From Bacillota bacterium (GTDB taxonomy: Bacteria > Bacillota > Clostridia > Lachnospirales > Lachnospiraceae), in the NCBI GenBank assembly GCA_023443225.1, contig JAEZVF010000024.1, positions 1 through 64,000 on the forward strand: DNA of 64,000 nucleotides, in the 5' to 3' direction. Position numbers and translations under genes: made by a program. Numbering within the stretch: position 1 is the first letter of the stretch; each line of letters starts with the position of its first letter. The notes under the pieces were generated by a model. That model was not told the DNA's origin and did no database searches. It saw only the letters and a program-made list of their open reading frames with translations. Shown here in pieces: positions 1 to 7,023 of this stretch.

Positions 1-152
1 CGTAGTGTCAAGTATGACACCCCTTTTTTATTTCAAAACCTTTATATTACAAGGGTTACATAGTCTTTTAAAATAAAATAACAATGACCCCCTGTTTTCT
101 GTTAAAATTGAGTCACCACAACACAAATTTTGAAAGGCAGGTAGCCATTGTT

Positions 153-1616
153 ATGAACTCAATTATACTCTATTTACTTTCAATTATTCAATACCAATAT
201 AAACAAATCTGCTGGTTATTAAATTTTATTGCAAAATATATCCCTCTTAAGCAATGGGCTTTTGATGATTCCCATTCTCCAAAATACCAGAAATTTAAGA
301 CTGATAAACTTCCTGTTATTTTAAAATATCAGAAGCAAGATTGGGATTTCCTTCTCCAATACTATAGGTGGCGTTATGGTAAGCCCGTAAAACCTGTTCA
401 GCGTCGTAATGGTAAGTCAATTCCTGTCGATACCATATGCCCTGTTTGTAAGGCTCCTCACCATTACATTTACGATAATAATGGTGGAAATGGACAGTAT
501 CTCTGTAAAGTTTGTAATTCATCTTTTTCTAATGGAAAACACCTTACCACCCCAATTAAATTTAAGTGTCCTTACTGCTCACATACTCTTACTCCAAAGA
601 AGAATCGTAAGCACTTCATCGTACATAAATGTACAAATACTAAGTGTTCCTACTACCTTAATAATCTTAAAAAGGTTGACAAAGAGGATCTTAAAAGCCA
701 TGGAAAGAATAAGTATAAACTCCATTACATCTACCGTGAATTCACTGTGGATTTCTTTAAGATGGATTTAGATTCACTACCTAAAAATGCATCTTCTCTT
801 AAGTTTACTAAGAATAATGCCCACATCATGTCGTTATGCCTTACAATGCACGTGAATCTAGGACTATCCTTAAGAAAAACCTCTAGAGCACTTAAAGATT
901 TATATAATATCGATATATCTCATACTATGGTTGCCAACTATGCAAGAACTGCCGCAACTGTTATTAAGCCATTTGTAGATAATTATGACTACAAGCCATC
1001 TCATACCATGATAGCAGATGAGACCTATATAAAAGTACGTGGTATCAAGGGGTATATTTGGTTCATCATGGATGCAGCTTCACGTTCTATCATTGGTTAT
1101 CAAGTATCTGACAACCGGGGTGTTGGCCCTTGTATAATGGCAATGAGAATGGCTTTTCGTCATCTAAAAGAACTACCTAAGAGCTTTCGTTTCATTGCAG
1201 ATGGATACAGCGCATATCCTCTTGCAGCTCAGCGATTCTTCCATCGTTTCGGTGATGCTTTTAAATTCGATATTACTCAGGTTATCGGCCTTACTAATGA
1301 TGATGAGGTTTCTATGGAATATAGACCTTTTAAACAAATGATAGAGAGACTAAACCGAACATTCAAAGCTTCATATCGTGTCAGATGTGGCTATGATAAT
1401 TATGATGGTGCCAACTATAATGTATCACTCTGGGTCGCCTACTATAATTTCCTAAGGCCACATAAGATCACTGGTTATAAAAAGCCTCTTAATGAAGTGG
1501 AAATGCTTGCAGGTGCTGACAACATGCCAGGTAAATGGCAACTCTTAATATTCCTTGGCCAGCAAACCATTCTTAACATGCAAAAGCAACAAGCCAAAGA
1601 CTCTATCTGTTCTTAG
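153..1616 (+). CDS. DDE transposase with N-terminal zinc ribbons
   Basis: This protein would cut and join the ends of the insertion sequence. The N-terminal third has CPVC...CKVC and CPYC...CTNTKC cysteine pairs typical of DNA-binding zinc ribbons. The C-terminal half is an RNase-H-like DDE core: Asp289 (in ADETYIKV), Asp350 (in ADGYSAYP) and Glu398 (in IERLNRTFK), followed by the YNFLRPH motif common to IS6/IS240-type and related transposases. The 47-residue gap between second Asp and Glu is longer than in classical IS6, so the exact family is uncertain. An ATG at 84 is in frame but has no ribosome site. The ATG at 153 follows AAAGGCAGG and is preferred. The frame is intact, so the element may be active. 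Confidence 0.85.
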   Translation: MNSIILYLLSIIQYQYKQICWLLNFIAKYIPLKQWAFDDSHSPKYQKFKTDKLPVILKYQKQDWDFLLQYYRWRYGKPVKPVQRRNGKSIPVDTICPVCKAPHHYIYDNNGGNGQYLCKVCNSSFSNGKHLTTPIKFKCPYCSHTLTPKKNRKHFIVHKCTNTKCSYYLNNLKKVDKEDLKSHGKNKYKLHYIYREFTVDFFKMDLDSLPKNASSLKFTKNNAHIMSLCLTMHVNLGLSLRKTSRALKDLYNIDISHTMVANYARTAATVIKPFVDNYDYKPSHTMIADETYIKVRGIKGYIWFIMDAASRSIIGYQVSDNRGVGPCIMAMRMAFRHLKELPKSFRFIADGYSAYPLAAQRFFHRFGDAFKFDITQVIGLTNDDEVSMEYRPFKQMIERLNRTFKASYRVRCGYDNYDGANYNVSLWVAYYNFLRPHKITGYKKPLNEVEMLAGADNMPGKWQLLIFLGQQTILNMQKQQAKDSICS

Positions 1617-1668
1617 ATTTAGAGCCAGAGGTAATATACCAGCCACCGAAATCTTGATTTCGGCTGCG

Positions 1669-1791
1669 CCCTTGATAGCATGGCAAGGCAATGCTAAAAT
1701 GCTGTGAAGCAGACGGTAAAGACTATCTGTTCTTGAGTTTTTTCGCCGTCGGTAATTCCTTCAGAGCATTGCTTTGTCATGCTGTCAAGGG
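1669..1791. repeat. Inverted repeat downstream of transposase
   Basis: Two 27-base arms, 1669-1695 and 1765-1791, are inverted copies with 24 of 27 positions matching (left arm begins CCCTTGATAGCATGG). They enclose 69 bases. A direct repeat also sits here: AAAGACTCTATCTGTTCTTAG at 1596, across the transposase stop, resembles AAAGACTATCTGTTCTTGAG at 1718. Together they suggest a structured or partly duplicated 3' end of the insertion sequence. Confidence 0.6.
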
Positions 1792-1891
1792 TGGCGTCAA
1801 CTGCCAGTACACTATATTTTGCAATTTTCAAGGTTCTAAAAGAGCCACATTTTTTGACTCAGGGTTTTCATAGATCACTTTACACTACCAA

Positions 1892-2275
1892 TTATTCTTC
1901 ATCTAACTGTGGAATAAATAAATATTTTCTTATCAGAAATAAAATTGCAATGGATAAAACACCAATTAAATTCTCAAATACCGTAGTGTGTTCTACAATC
2001 AATTGTCTTGCTAATGCAAATAAAAGTACTTCCACTACTGTACTTAGATTGCTGTTGCAAAGCATCTTTAGGAATTCCAATCCAATAATAATATTAAAAG
2101 CAATTCCCAGAAACTTGTTTAAGGCATTTTCCTCCAAAGGATTCAAGAACATTTCTCTTAAACCTATCATCAAACTAAACATAGTAATTATGATAGCTAT
2201 TACAATAATGAATCCGATAAACATCTCAAAATAAACGGTATACTGATATAATTTTTTCTGTACCTTGTTTTTCAC
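1892..2275 (-). CDS. Small polytopic membrane protein, possibly PsiE-like
   Basis: A 127-residue protein with a short basic N-terminus and about four hydrophobic segments (roughly residues 14-36, 50-70, 75-92 and 98-118). The size, number of helices and central FLGIAFNIIIGLEFLKML segment recall the PsiE family of phosphate-starvation membrane proteins, whose function is unknown. That resemblance is from memory and tentative. The start is GTG, preceded by AGGAG at eight bases. It stands alone between the insertion sequence and the XRE-linked membrane gene. Confidence 0.6.
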   Translation of the reverse strand: MKNKVQKKLYQYTVYFEMFIGFIIVIAIIITMFSLMIGLREMFLNPLEENALNKFLGIAFNIIIGLEFLKMLCNSNLSTVVEVLLFALARQLIVEHTTVFENLIGVLSIAILFLIRKYLFIPQLDEE

Positions 2276-2432
2276 GCGTTTTTCTCCTATACTCTAGTAA
2301 ACTTAGTCTGCACAATATTACAAAATTTAGTACTATTGTCGCATTGAAATTAACGCTAATATATTAACACAAGTATAGATAAAAGTCATTATTTACAGGC
2401 AAATTAGCATAAAAAAATATGCATATTTTATT

Positions 2433-2876
2433 TTACATTTCATTCTGATATTTCAGTGTAAAATAAGCAGTCAAACCGTGGTAAAGGGTAAACACCACTA
2501 CGACAATTAGCGTTACCCACAATGGTGTTCCGATTAAGATTGTTAAATATGCAATGCCCATAATAAACCATTGAATGATATCAGCAGATTTAGCCTTTGC
2601 ATGATTCCGTATGCTACTATTTCTTTCATCTTTATACTCAATTTCATTTTTTCGCTTTAGTTGAGGATCTTTTTCTAACATACGATTCATAATCAAATTA
2701 CTAATACTCATTCCAGTCAAACCGGCTCCAACTCCTAATAGAATACCAGAAATAGCCTTTAAGTGTTGAAGGCTAAGTAAGTTATTAATTCCTTTCAGTC
2801 TGCATAATAAACTTGCAGTTAGTAAAACAATTCCAAGAAATAAACTAATTAAATGATATGATTTTGATTTAATCAT
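2433..2876 (-). CDS. Four-helix membrane protein paired with XRE regulator
   Basis: A 147-residue integral membrane protein of unknown function. Two hydrophobic helices lie in the N-terminal half and two in the C-terminal half, separated by a charged cytoplasmic loop containing the KDERNSSIRNHAKAKS motif. A DERN..IR..A loop of this kind is typical of the DUF2178-like proteins commonly encoded next to a small XRE repressor. The ATG at 2876 has GGAG seven bases upstream; a TTG at 2888 is also in frame but lacks a site. It lies 36 bases after the regulator gene, so the two are probably co-transcribed. Confidence 0.75.
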   Translation of the reverse strand: MIKSKSYHLISLFLGIVLLTASLLCRLKGINNLLSLQHLKAISGILLGVGAGLTGMSISNLIMNRMLEKDPQLKRKNEIEYKDERNSSIRNHAKAKSADIIQWFIMGIAYLTILIGTPLWVTLIVVVVFTLYHGLTAYFTLKYQNEM

Positions 2877-2912
2877 ACTTATCTCCAATCTGCATTTTGC
2901 ATATAAATTATT

Positions 2913-3125
2913 TTATTCATTTTTCAAATCCTCTTCTTCATATATAAAGATCTCTTCAATCTTCTTATTAAAATAACGTGCAATTTTAAATGCGAGAATA
3001 ATGGATGGATTATATCGTCCATTTTCCAAGGACCCTATTGTTTGTCTGGACACTTCTAGAATATCTGCTAACTCTTCCTGTTTAATTCCAGCTTCTTTTC
3101 GCAACTCTTCTAATTTGTTTTTCAC
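2913..3125 (-). CDS. XRE-family HTH repressor, short form
   Basis: A 70-residue DNA-binding protein consisting almost only of a Cro/C1-type helix-turn-helix: LRKEAGIKQEELADILEVSRQTIGSLENGRYNPS, then a hydrophobic helix and an acidic tail. This minimal form usually controls its own promoter and the following membrane-protein gene. Translation starts at GTG, seven bases after AGGAGG. An ATG just upstream is out of frame. The promoter region contains repeated TTAACTTTCCATA sites overlapping the -35 and lying just below the -10, consistent with autorepression. Confidence 0.9.
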   Translation of the reverse strand: MKNKLEELRKEAGIKQEELADILEVSRQTIGSLENGRYNPSIILAFKIARYFNKKIEEIFIYEEEDLKNE

Positions 3126-3153
3126 TCATTACCTCCTTTCAAAATTTGTATGT

Positions 3154-3226
3154 AAAGTTAACTTTCCATAATTATAACTCAATACTTTTTTCATGTCAAG
3201 TTAACTTTCCATAAAAAATTAACTTT
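3154..3226 (-). promoter_or_regulatory. XRE promoter with repeated operator
   Basis: Read on the minus strand, TTGACA (3194-3199) and TATAAT (3171-3176) are separated by exactly 17 bases, a perfect consensus promoter. Two copies of TATGGAAAGTTAACTT lie at 3155-3170 and 3198-3213, 43 bases apart (about four helical turns), one overlapping the -35 and one just downstream of the -10. The first is centred on the palindrome AAAGTTAACTTT at 3154-3165. A third partial copy, TTAACTTTAC, starts at 3219. This is the likely binding site of the adjacent XRE repressor. Confidence 0.75.
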
Positions 3227-3345
3227 ACAAATTCAACTTATTATCAAGAAGTCATAATCAATAAATAAATTTTTACCATCTATATTTCCATTGGTATACA
3301 TAAGTATTTTATGGTAACCTATTTTGGAATAGAATTAAATATATG

Positions 3346-3392
3346 ATAAATGATGGAGTATATGATTTAATATCACATACCCCATCATTTAT
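3346..3392. other. Long stem-loop in 347-base intergenic region
   Basis: Arms of 21 bases (3346-3366 and 3372-3392) pair with two mismatches, both tolerable as G-U in RNA, around the 5-base loop TTAAT. No T-run follows on either side, so it is not a standard terminator. The rest of 3227-3472 apart from the neighbouring terminator shows nothing recognisable. Confidence 0.6.
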
Positions 3393-3413
3393 TACAGATC
3401 CAAATTTATAATT

Positions 3414-3454
3414 TTAAAAAAACAGCTACCATCATTTTTGATATGCAGCTGTTT
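3414..3454 (-). terminator. Rho-independent terminator of the LysM gene
   Basis: On the minus strand AAACAGCT (3447-3454) pairs with AGCTGTTT, and the second arm runs into seven T residues. It sits 18 bases after the stop of the LysM-protein gene. Confidence 0.75.
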
Positions 3455-3472
3455 AATAAAATGTGTAAATAC

Positions 3473-3841
3473 TTACTTCGTAGTATAATAAGGAACCAGG
3501 ATATAACAGCCTTCATGGATAATGTCAGAGGTTAACCGATTCGTCTTCTTTATCTCTGAGATATAAGAATTAATATTATCATATTCATCTGTTATATATT
3601 CGCTTGCAATGCTCCATAAGGTGTCGCCCTTTTCTATTCTTACGCTGGTAATCATTTTCTCTTGGGAGTTTGCCTTTTGAGCTATTACTTTAGTTGAAAT
3701 AATTCCAAAAGACAATAAAACAAAACATATCGATAATGCAATAATAAGAATTTGTGTCTGCTGCTTCTTTTCAATCATAGCTAAAAATTTTCTTGTATTC
3801 AAACCACTTCTCATTGTTCTGACAGAATTCATTTCATACAT
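3473..3841 (-). CDS. yneA: LysM membrane protein, SOS cell-division inhibitor (YneA-like)
   Basis: In Bacillus subtilis YneA delays division during the SOS response and is encoded divergently from lexA. This 122-residue protein has the same layout: a short cytoplasmic N-terminus, one membrane segment (about residues 29-53) and an extracytoplasmic LysM domain (about 65-120, with EKGDTLWSIASEY and the closing ILVPYY). The promoter is a perfect TTGACA-17-TATACT overlapped by a LexA-type box. The start ATG follows GGAGG by seven bases. Sequence similarity to YneA itself is limited, so the assignment rests on architecture, position and LexA boxes. An alternative is an unrelated LysM protein that happens to be SOS-controlled. 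Confidence 0.75.
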   Translation of the reverse strand: MYEMNSVRTMRSGLNTRKFLAMIEKKQQTQILIIALSICFVLLSFGIISTKVIAQKANSQEKMITSVRIEKGDTLWSIASEYITDEYDNINSYISEIKKTNRLTSDIIHEGCYILVPYYTTK

Positions 3842-3880
3842 AATCGTACCTCCATAATCTTTTATCTATTATCTATTAGC

Positions 3881-3920
3881 TTTTATCTTTTATCTTTTAT
3901 CTTTTATCTTTTATCTTTTA
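3881..3920. repeat. Heptamer tandem repeat TTTTATC
   Basis: Five perfect copies of TTTTATC run from 3881 to 3915, with a partial sixth at 3916-3920 and related degenerate units at 3859-3880. They lie in the untranslated leader of the yneA-like gene, between its promoter and ribosome site. Confidence 0.85.
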
Positions 3921-3967
3921 CAGATTGTGTTTTATTACTATGAATTAGATAAGATCTATCTCTTATG

Positions 3968-4049
3968 CGTACATATGTTTTCGAACATATGATACGAACG
4001 TTTGTTTTGTTCTTGATATAAGTATACAAAGCAAACATACGTTTGTCAA
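3968..4049 (-). promoter_or_regulatory. SOS-controlled promoter of yneA-like gene
   Basis: On the minus strand TTGACA (4044-4049) and TATACT (4021-4026) are 17 bases apart. LexA boxes of the Gram-positive type (CGAAC-N4-GTTYG) are seen as CAAACATACGTTTG at 4032-4045, overlapping the -35, and CGAACGTTTGTTTT at 3995-4008, downstream of the -10. Weaker copies, CGTACATATGTTTT at 3968-3981 and CGAACATATGATAC at 3982-3995, lie end to end with it. LexA would block polymerase here until DNA damage. Confidence 0.75.
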
Positions 4050-4127
4050 TGCCTTATTTTAAATAAATAGTAAATTTTTCATATACACCAAACATTTGTA
4101 TAGAATCCTTACTAATTTTGAAATTAG

Positions 4128-4168
4128 CGAACATAAGTTTTGCATTATGACTAAAACTGTGATATACT
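4128..4168 (+). promoter_or_regulatory. lexA promoter with LexA box
   Basis: TTGCAT (4140-4145) and TATACT (4163-4168) are separated by 17 bases. CGAACATAAGTTTT at 4128-4141, close to the CGAAC-N4-GTTYG consensus, overlaps the -35, indicating autorepression. A weaker CAAACATTTGTATA lies near 4089. Confidence 0.7.
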
Positions 4169-4247
4169 ATTTACAATAAGCGGATTTGTTCATGGAAAAT
4201 CGGACATTTGCCATGCTTGAACAACAATATTGAATGGAGGTACAAAA

Positions 4248-4862
4248 ATGAGTTATGGTAAGATTAGTGCGAAGCAAAGAGAAATCTTGGAATATTTAAA
4301 ATCTCAAATATTAAGTAAAGGATATCCACCTGCCGTTCGTGAAATATGCGAAGCTGTTAAATTAAAATCTACCTCTTCCGTCCATTCCCACTTGGAAACA
4401 TTGGAGAAGAATGGTTATATCAGACGAGACCCTTCCAAACCACGTGCGATAGAAATTATCGATGATATATTTAACTTAACAAGAAGAGAAACTGTAAACG
4501 TCCCAATCGTAGGAACAATTACTGCAGGACAGCCGATTTTGGCAGTAGAAAGTATTGAAGGGTATTTTCCGATTCCTACGGAATATATACCGAATGAAGA
4601 AACCTTTATGTTAAAAGTAAAGGGTCATAGTATGATAAATGTTGGTATATTTGATGGGGATAAAATTCTCGTTCAAAAGCAATCTACAGCTTCTAATGGC
4701 GATATTATTGTGGCATTAATCGACGACTCTGTTACCGTGAAAACCTTCTATAAGGAGAATGGTTATTACAGATTACAACCGGAAAATGATACTATGGATC
4801 CTATTATTGTTACTGATTTGAATATTTTAGGAAAAGTAATAGGATTGTTCCGTCTCTTTTAA
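4248..4862 (+). CDS. lexA: LexA repressor
   Basis: LexA represses DNA-damage genes and is inactivated when RecA filaments stimulate its self-cleavage. This 204-residue copy has an N-terminal winged helix (residues 1-70, with STSSVHSHLETLEKNGYI as recognition region), the scissile Ala93-Gly94 bond in TITAGQP, and the catalytic dyad Ser128 (GHSM) and Lys165 (VTVKTF) of the S24 peptidase domain. All key residues are present. The start at 4248 follows GGAGG; a TTG six codons upstream is in frame but overlaps that site. It is divergent from the yneA-like gene and shares the LexA-box region. Confidence 0.97.
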   Translation: MSYGKISAKQREILEYLKSQILSKGYPPAVREICEAVKLKSTSSVHSHLETLEKNGYIRRDPSKPRAIEIIDDIFNLTRRETVNVPIVGTITAGQPILAVESIEGYFPIPTEYIPNEETFMLKVKGHSMINVGIFDGDKILVQKQSTASNGDIIVALIDDSVTVKTFYKENGYYRLQPENDTMDPIIVTDLNILGKVIGLFRLF

Positions 4863-4910
4863 ATAATTCTATTATGATACATAATCTATTACAATACATA
4901 ATCAGGAATA

Positions 4911-4944
4911 AAAAAAAGCTGATATATAAATTATCAGCTTTTTT
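4911..4944. terminator. Bidirectional terminator lexA / rsfS
   Basis: A-run AAAAAAAGCTGATA pairs with TATCAGCTTTTTT around a 7-base loop, so both strands end in a T-run. It lies between the converging lexA and rsfS genes. Confidence 0.85.
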
Positions 4945-4958
4945 ATTATTTAAATTCA

Positions 4959-5318
4959 TTATGCATCTAATTGTTCCTTAGATACTTTTTTGCCATCTCT
5001 CCAGATTCTCTCTAAATCATAAAACAAACGGTCTTCCTTTGAAAATATATGAACTACCAAATCACCGTAATCCATTAGAATCCAATTGGTGGACCGAACT
5101 CCTTCAATTCGTTTTGGATGATGTCCGTTCTTAGCCAACACCTCTTCCACATTGTCTACTAAAGCCTGAACTTGCGAACTATTTGTTCCGTTTGCAATAA
5201 TAAAATAATCAGCTATAATTGAGATATCTCCTATTTCTAGTACGGTAATATCTTCTGCCTTTTTTTCGTCTAATGCATCATATGCAAGTTTCGTAATTTT
5301 TTTAGATATATTGTCCAT
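4959..5318 (-). CDS. rsfS: Ribosomal silencing factor RsfS
   Basis: RsfS binds ribosomal protein L14 on the 50S subunit and blocks subunit joining under starvation. The 119-residue product matches the family length and carries its core: DITVLEIGDISIIADYFIIANGTNSSQVQALVDNVEE, then the WILMDYGDLVVHIF segment. The ATG at 5318 follows GGAAGGG; an open frame continues 18 codons upstream but has no site and would run into yqeK. It is the last gene of the rplU-to-rsfS block and ends at the lexA terminator. Confidence 0.95.
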   Translation of the reverse strand: MDNISKKITKLAYDALDEKKAEDITVLEIGDISIIADYFIIANGTNSSQVQALVDNVEEVLAKNGHHPKRIEGVRSTNWILMDYGDLVVHIFSKEDRLFYDLERIWRDGKKVSKEQLDA

Positions 5319-5334
5319 GTTATGCCCTTCCATT

Positions 5335-5916
5335 CTATTTATTATATGTCTTGTAATAATCATATGCATCAATTGTTAAATTATCAATTTCTAATTGTTT
5401 ACATTTAAGATACTGCAACGTATTAGTAAGAATCTGATAAACTGCCTTATCCAAGTCAAAAAAAGCAAGTTCTCTTATTTTGTCTAAACCGGGGATATGA
5501 TCCCTAGAACGGTTTGGTTCAATATAATCTGCCGTAAAAACTATCTTTTCCAGTAAACTCATGTCTGGTTTGCCGGTTGTATGATACGTTATAGCAGAGA
5601 GAACATCACTATCTATTATCCCATATTTATGTTCTGCATAATATGCGCCTAGTTTTCCATGAAGTAAATATGGACTTCTATGCTCCACCTCTCTAACCGG
5701 TATATTATATTTTTCACATTCCTTCAACATAATGGTATCTTCTATGCATTTTGCACAGTCGTGGAGCAAACCAGCCACATTTGCTTTCGAGGTGTCATAT
5801 CCATATCGTAGGGCTAGTGCAAAGCTAAAGTCTTGTACTCCAAAAGAATGAAACAATCTTTTTTCTGTTAGTATATTTGTTAAATCATGTTGCAAAGCGT
5901 AAATATCATAATCCAT
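5335..5916 (-). CDS. yqeK: HD-domain Ap4A hydrolase YqeK
   Basis: YqeK proteins hydrolyse diadenosine tetraphosphate symmetrically to two ADP, removing a stress-linked nucleotide. The HD phosphohydrolase motif LLHDCAKC is at about residues 50-57, with an upstream His in the HSFGVQDFSFAL helix and downstream His residues in the VEHRSPYLLHGKLGAYYA and ITYHTTGK motifs, as expected for the di-metal site. At 193 residues it has the family length. It lies 16 bases before rsfS, and the nadD-yqeK-rsfS order is the common Firmicutes one. Confidence 0.93.
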   Translation of the reverse strand: MDYDIYALQHDLTNILTEKRLFHSFGVQDFSFALALRYGYDTSKANVAGLLHDCAKCIEDTIMLKECEKYNIPVREVEHRSPYLLHGKLGAYYAEHKYGIIDSDVLSAITYHTTGKPDMSLLEKIVFTADYIEPNRSRDHIPGLDKIRELAFFDLDKAVYQILTNTLQYLKCKQLEIDNLTIDAYDYYKTYNK

Positions 5917-5950
5917 ATATCTTCTCCACTATATAACCAATTATGATTAT

Positions 5951-6019
5951 ATCATGAACAAAAGACGTGTTCATGATCTTGTTACTCCAATCGGAATACA
6001 CATGTGAACTTGTGATTCC
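5951..6019. other. Two stem-loops between nadD and yqeK
   Basis: ATCATGAAC (5951-5959) pairs with GTTCATGAT (5969-5977), and GGAATACAC (5993-6001) pairs with GTGATTCC (6012-6019) with one mismatch. Neither is followed by a T-run. They occupy the 123-base gap after nadD and could slow or process the transcript there. Confidence 0.45.
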
Positions 6020-6039
6020 TCATTCCGTTTTCATTATAC

Positions 6040-6654
6040 TTATGCATTAAGTTTTTCATATAGTCGATTGCTTAGTATATATTGTTCCACGCTGTCAGGA
6101 ACATAATATCGAATCGATTTCCCATCGCTTCTGTATTGTCGTAGGGATTTAGAGGAGATATCCATATTAGGCACCTGAAGAAATTGGATGTTCCCATTAT
6201 ATTTCTCAGTTAAATACCGTATTTGTTCTTCCATCTCTGGTTTTGGTATATGGTCCCTACCAACAGCGATAATGTGGGATAACTTCATAATCTTCTCTGG
6301 GGTTCTCCATTCTTCTATCTGAAATAAGGAATCAGCTCCCATAATAAAGTAATATTCATTTTCAGGATGCTCCCTGCACAAACCACACAGAGTCTCCGCA
6401 GTATAGGTTAATCCTTCTCTGTCAATTTCTATTGTAGATAATTCAAAATGTGGATTATCCTCGATTGCTAATTGAACCATACGAACGCGATGTTCTTCGC
6501 TAATGATATGATCATATAGTTTATGTGGGGGATTCTTTGAAGGCATAAATAAAACCTTATCCAGATTACATTGTTCATAAGAGCAATTAGCTAAAATCAA
6601 ATGTGCAGTATGAATTGGATTAAAGGTTCCCCCCATAATACCTATCTTTCCCAT
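6040..6654 (-). CDS. nadD: Nicotinate-nucleotide adenylyltransferase
   Basis: NadD transfers AMP from ATP to nicotinate mononucleotide, the penultimate step of NAD synthesis. The 204-residue protein begins with the nucleotidyltransferase motif GIMGGTFNPIHTAHL (the HxxH-type site) and ends with the DISSKSLRQYR form of the ISSTxIR motif. The ATG at 6654 follows AAAGGA; a GTG six codons upstream is in frame but overlaps that site. It follows yhbY by about 45 bases in the obgE operon. Confidence 0.95.
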   Translation of the reverse strand: MGKIGIMGGTFNPIHTAHLILANCSYEQCNLDKVLFMPSKNPPHKLYDHIISEEHRVRMVQLAIEDNPHFELSTIEIDREGLTYTAETLCGLCREHPENEYYFIMGADSLFQIEEWRTPEKIMKLSHIIAVGRDHIPKPEMEEQIRYLTEKYNGNIQFLQVPNMDISSKSLRQYRSDGKSIRYYVPDSVEQYILSNRLYEKLNA

Positions 6655-6699
6655 CTTCTCATATCCTTTCACAAATAATTAAGTAGCGCTTTATTAATG

Positions 6700-7011
6700 C
6701 TATTTTTTCTTTATTTTCTTATCTACTGGTAATTCAATTTTCTTTTTATCCTTAGAAGGTCTATAAAGAACAATCTTCTTACCAATTACCTGTACTAATT
6801 CCGAATGGGTTCTTTCTGCAACAATACGTGCAATTTCATTTGGATCGTCAAGACAATTCTTTAATACATTTATTTTGATCAATTCTCTTGCTTCTAATGC
6901 TTCGTCAAGACCTTTCGTGATTTCAGGGGTCAAGCTTGACTTACCCACCTGATAAATGGGTTCAATAGTCATAGCTAAGCCCTTTAAATACGCTCTTTGT
7001 TTACTGGTCAT
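6700..7011 (-). CDS. yhbY: RNA-binding protein YhbY (CRM domain)
   Basis: YhbY-type proteins are single CRM (CRS1-YhbY) domains that bind pre-50S ribosomal particles. The 103-residue product shows the characteristic N-terminal LKGLAMTIEPIYQVGKSSLTPE, the KINVLKN turn and the C-terminal GKKIVLYR strand, plus a lysine-rich tail. It starts 12 bases after obgE with AAAGGAG upstream, so translation probably continues through from the GTPase gene. Confidence 0.93.
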   Translation of the reverse strand: MTSKQRAYLKGLAMTIEPIYQVGKSSLTPEITKGLDEALEARELIKINVLKNCLDDPNEIARIVAERTHSELVQVIGKKIVLYRPSKDKKKIELPVDKKIKKK

Positions 7012-7023
7012 AAATAATCTCCT

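Larger units (their letters stand above)
1..1860 (+). mobile_element. Insertion sequence region, ends not resolved
   Basis: A single transposase gene is followed by about 250 bases of non-coding sequence rich in inverted and direct repeats, before an unrelated minus-strand gene begins at 1892. A short palindrome, GTGTCA-AGTA-TGACAC, lies at 5-20 and is followed by a run of T, so it may be a terminator of whatever lies to the left or part of the element's edge. I could not match the two sides as terminal inverted repeats or find a target duplication, so the limits given are approximate. Confidence 0.45.

Noticed and set aside
409..771. A 120-codon plus-strand open frame inside the transposase gene
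   Set aside because: It is in another frame of the transposase, has no ribosome site, and the conserved zinc-ribbon and DDE motifs lie in the main frame.
1691..2234. Plus-strand open frames (60 and 151 codons) downstream of the transposase
   Set aside because: They run through the inverted repeat and antisense to the membrane protein at 1892-2275, which has a good start and hydrophobic pattern. No protein features are visible.
3881..3920. Possible CRISPR-like repeat array
   Set aside because: The units are only seven bases and tandem without spacers.
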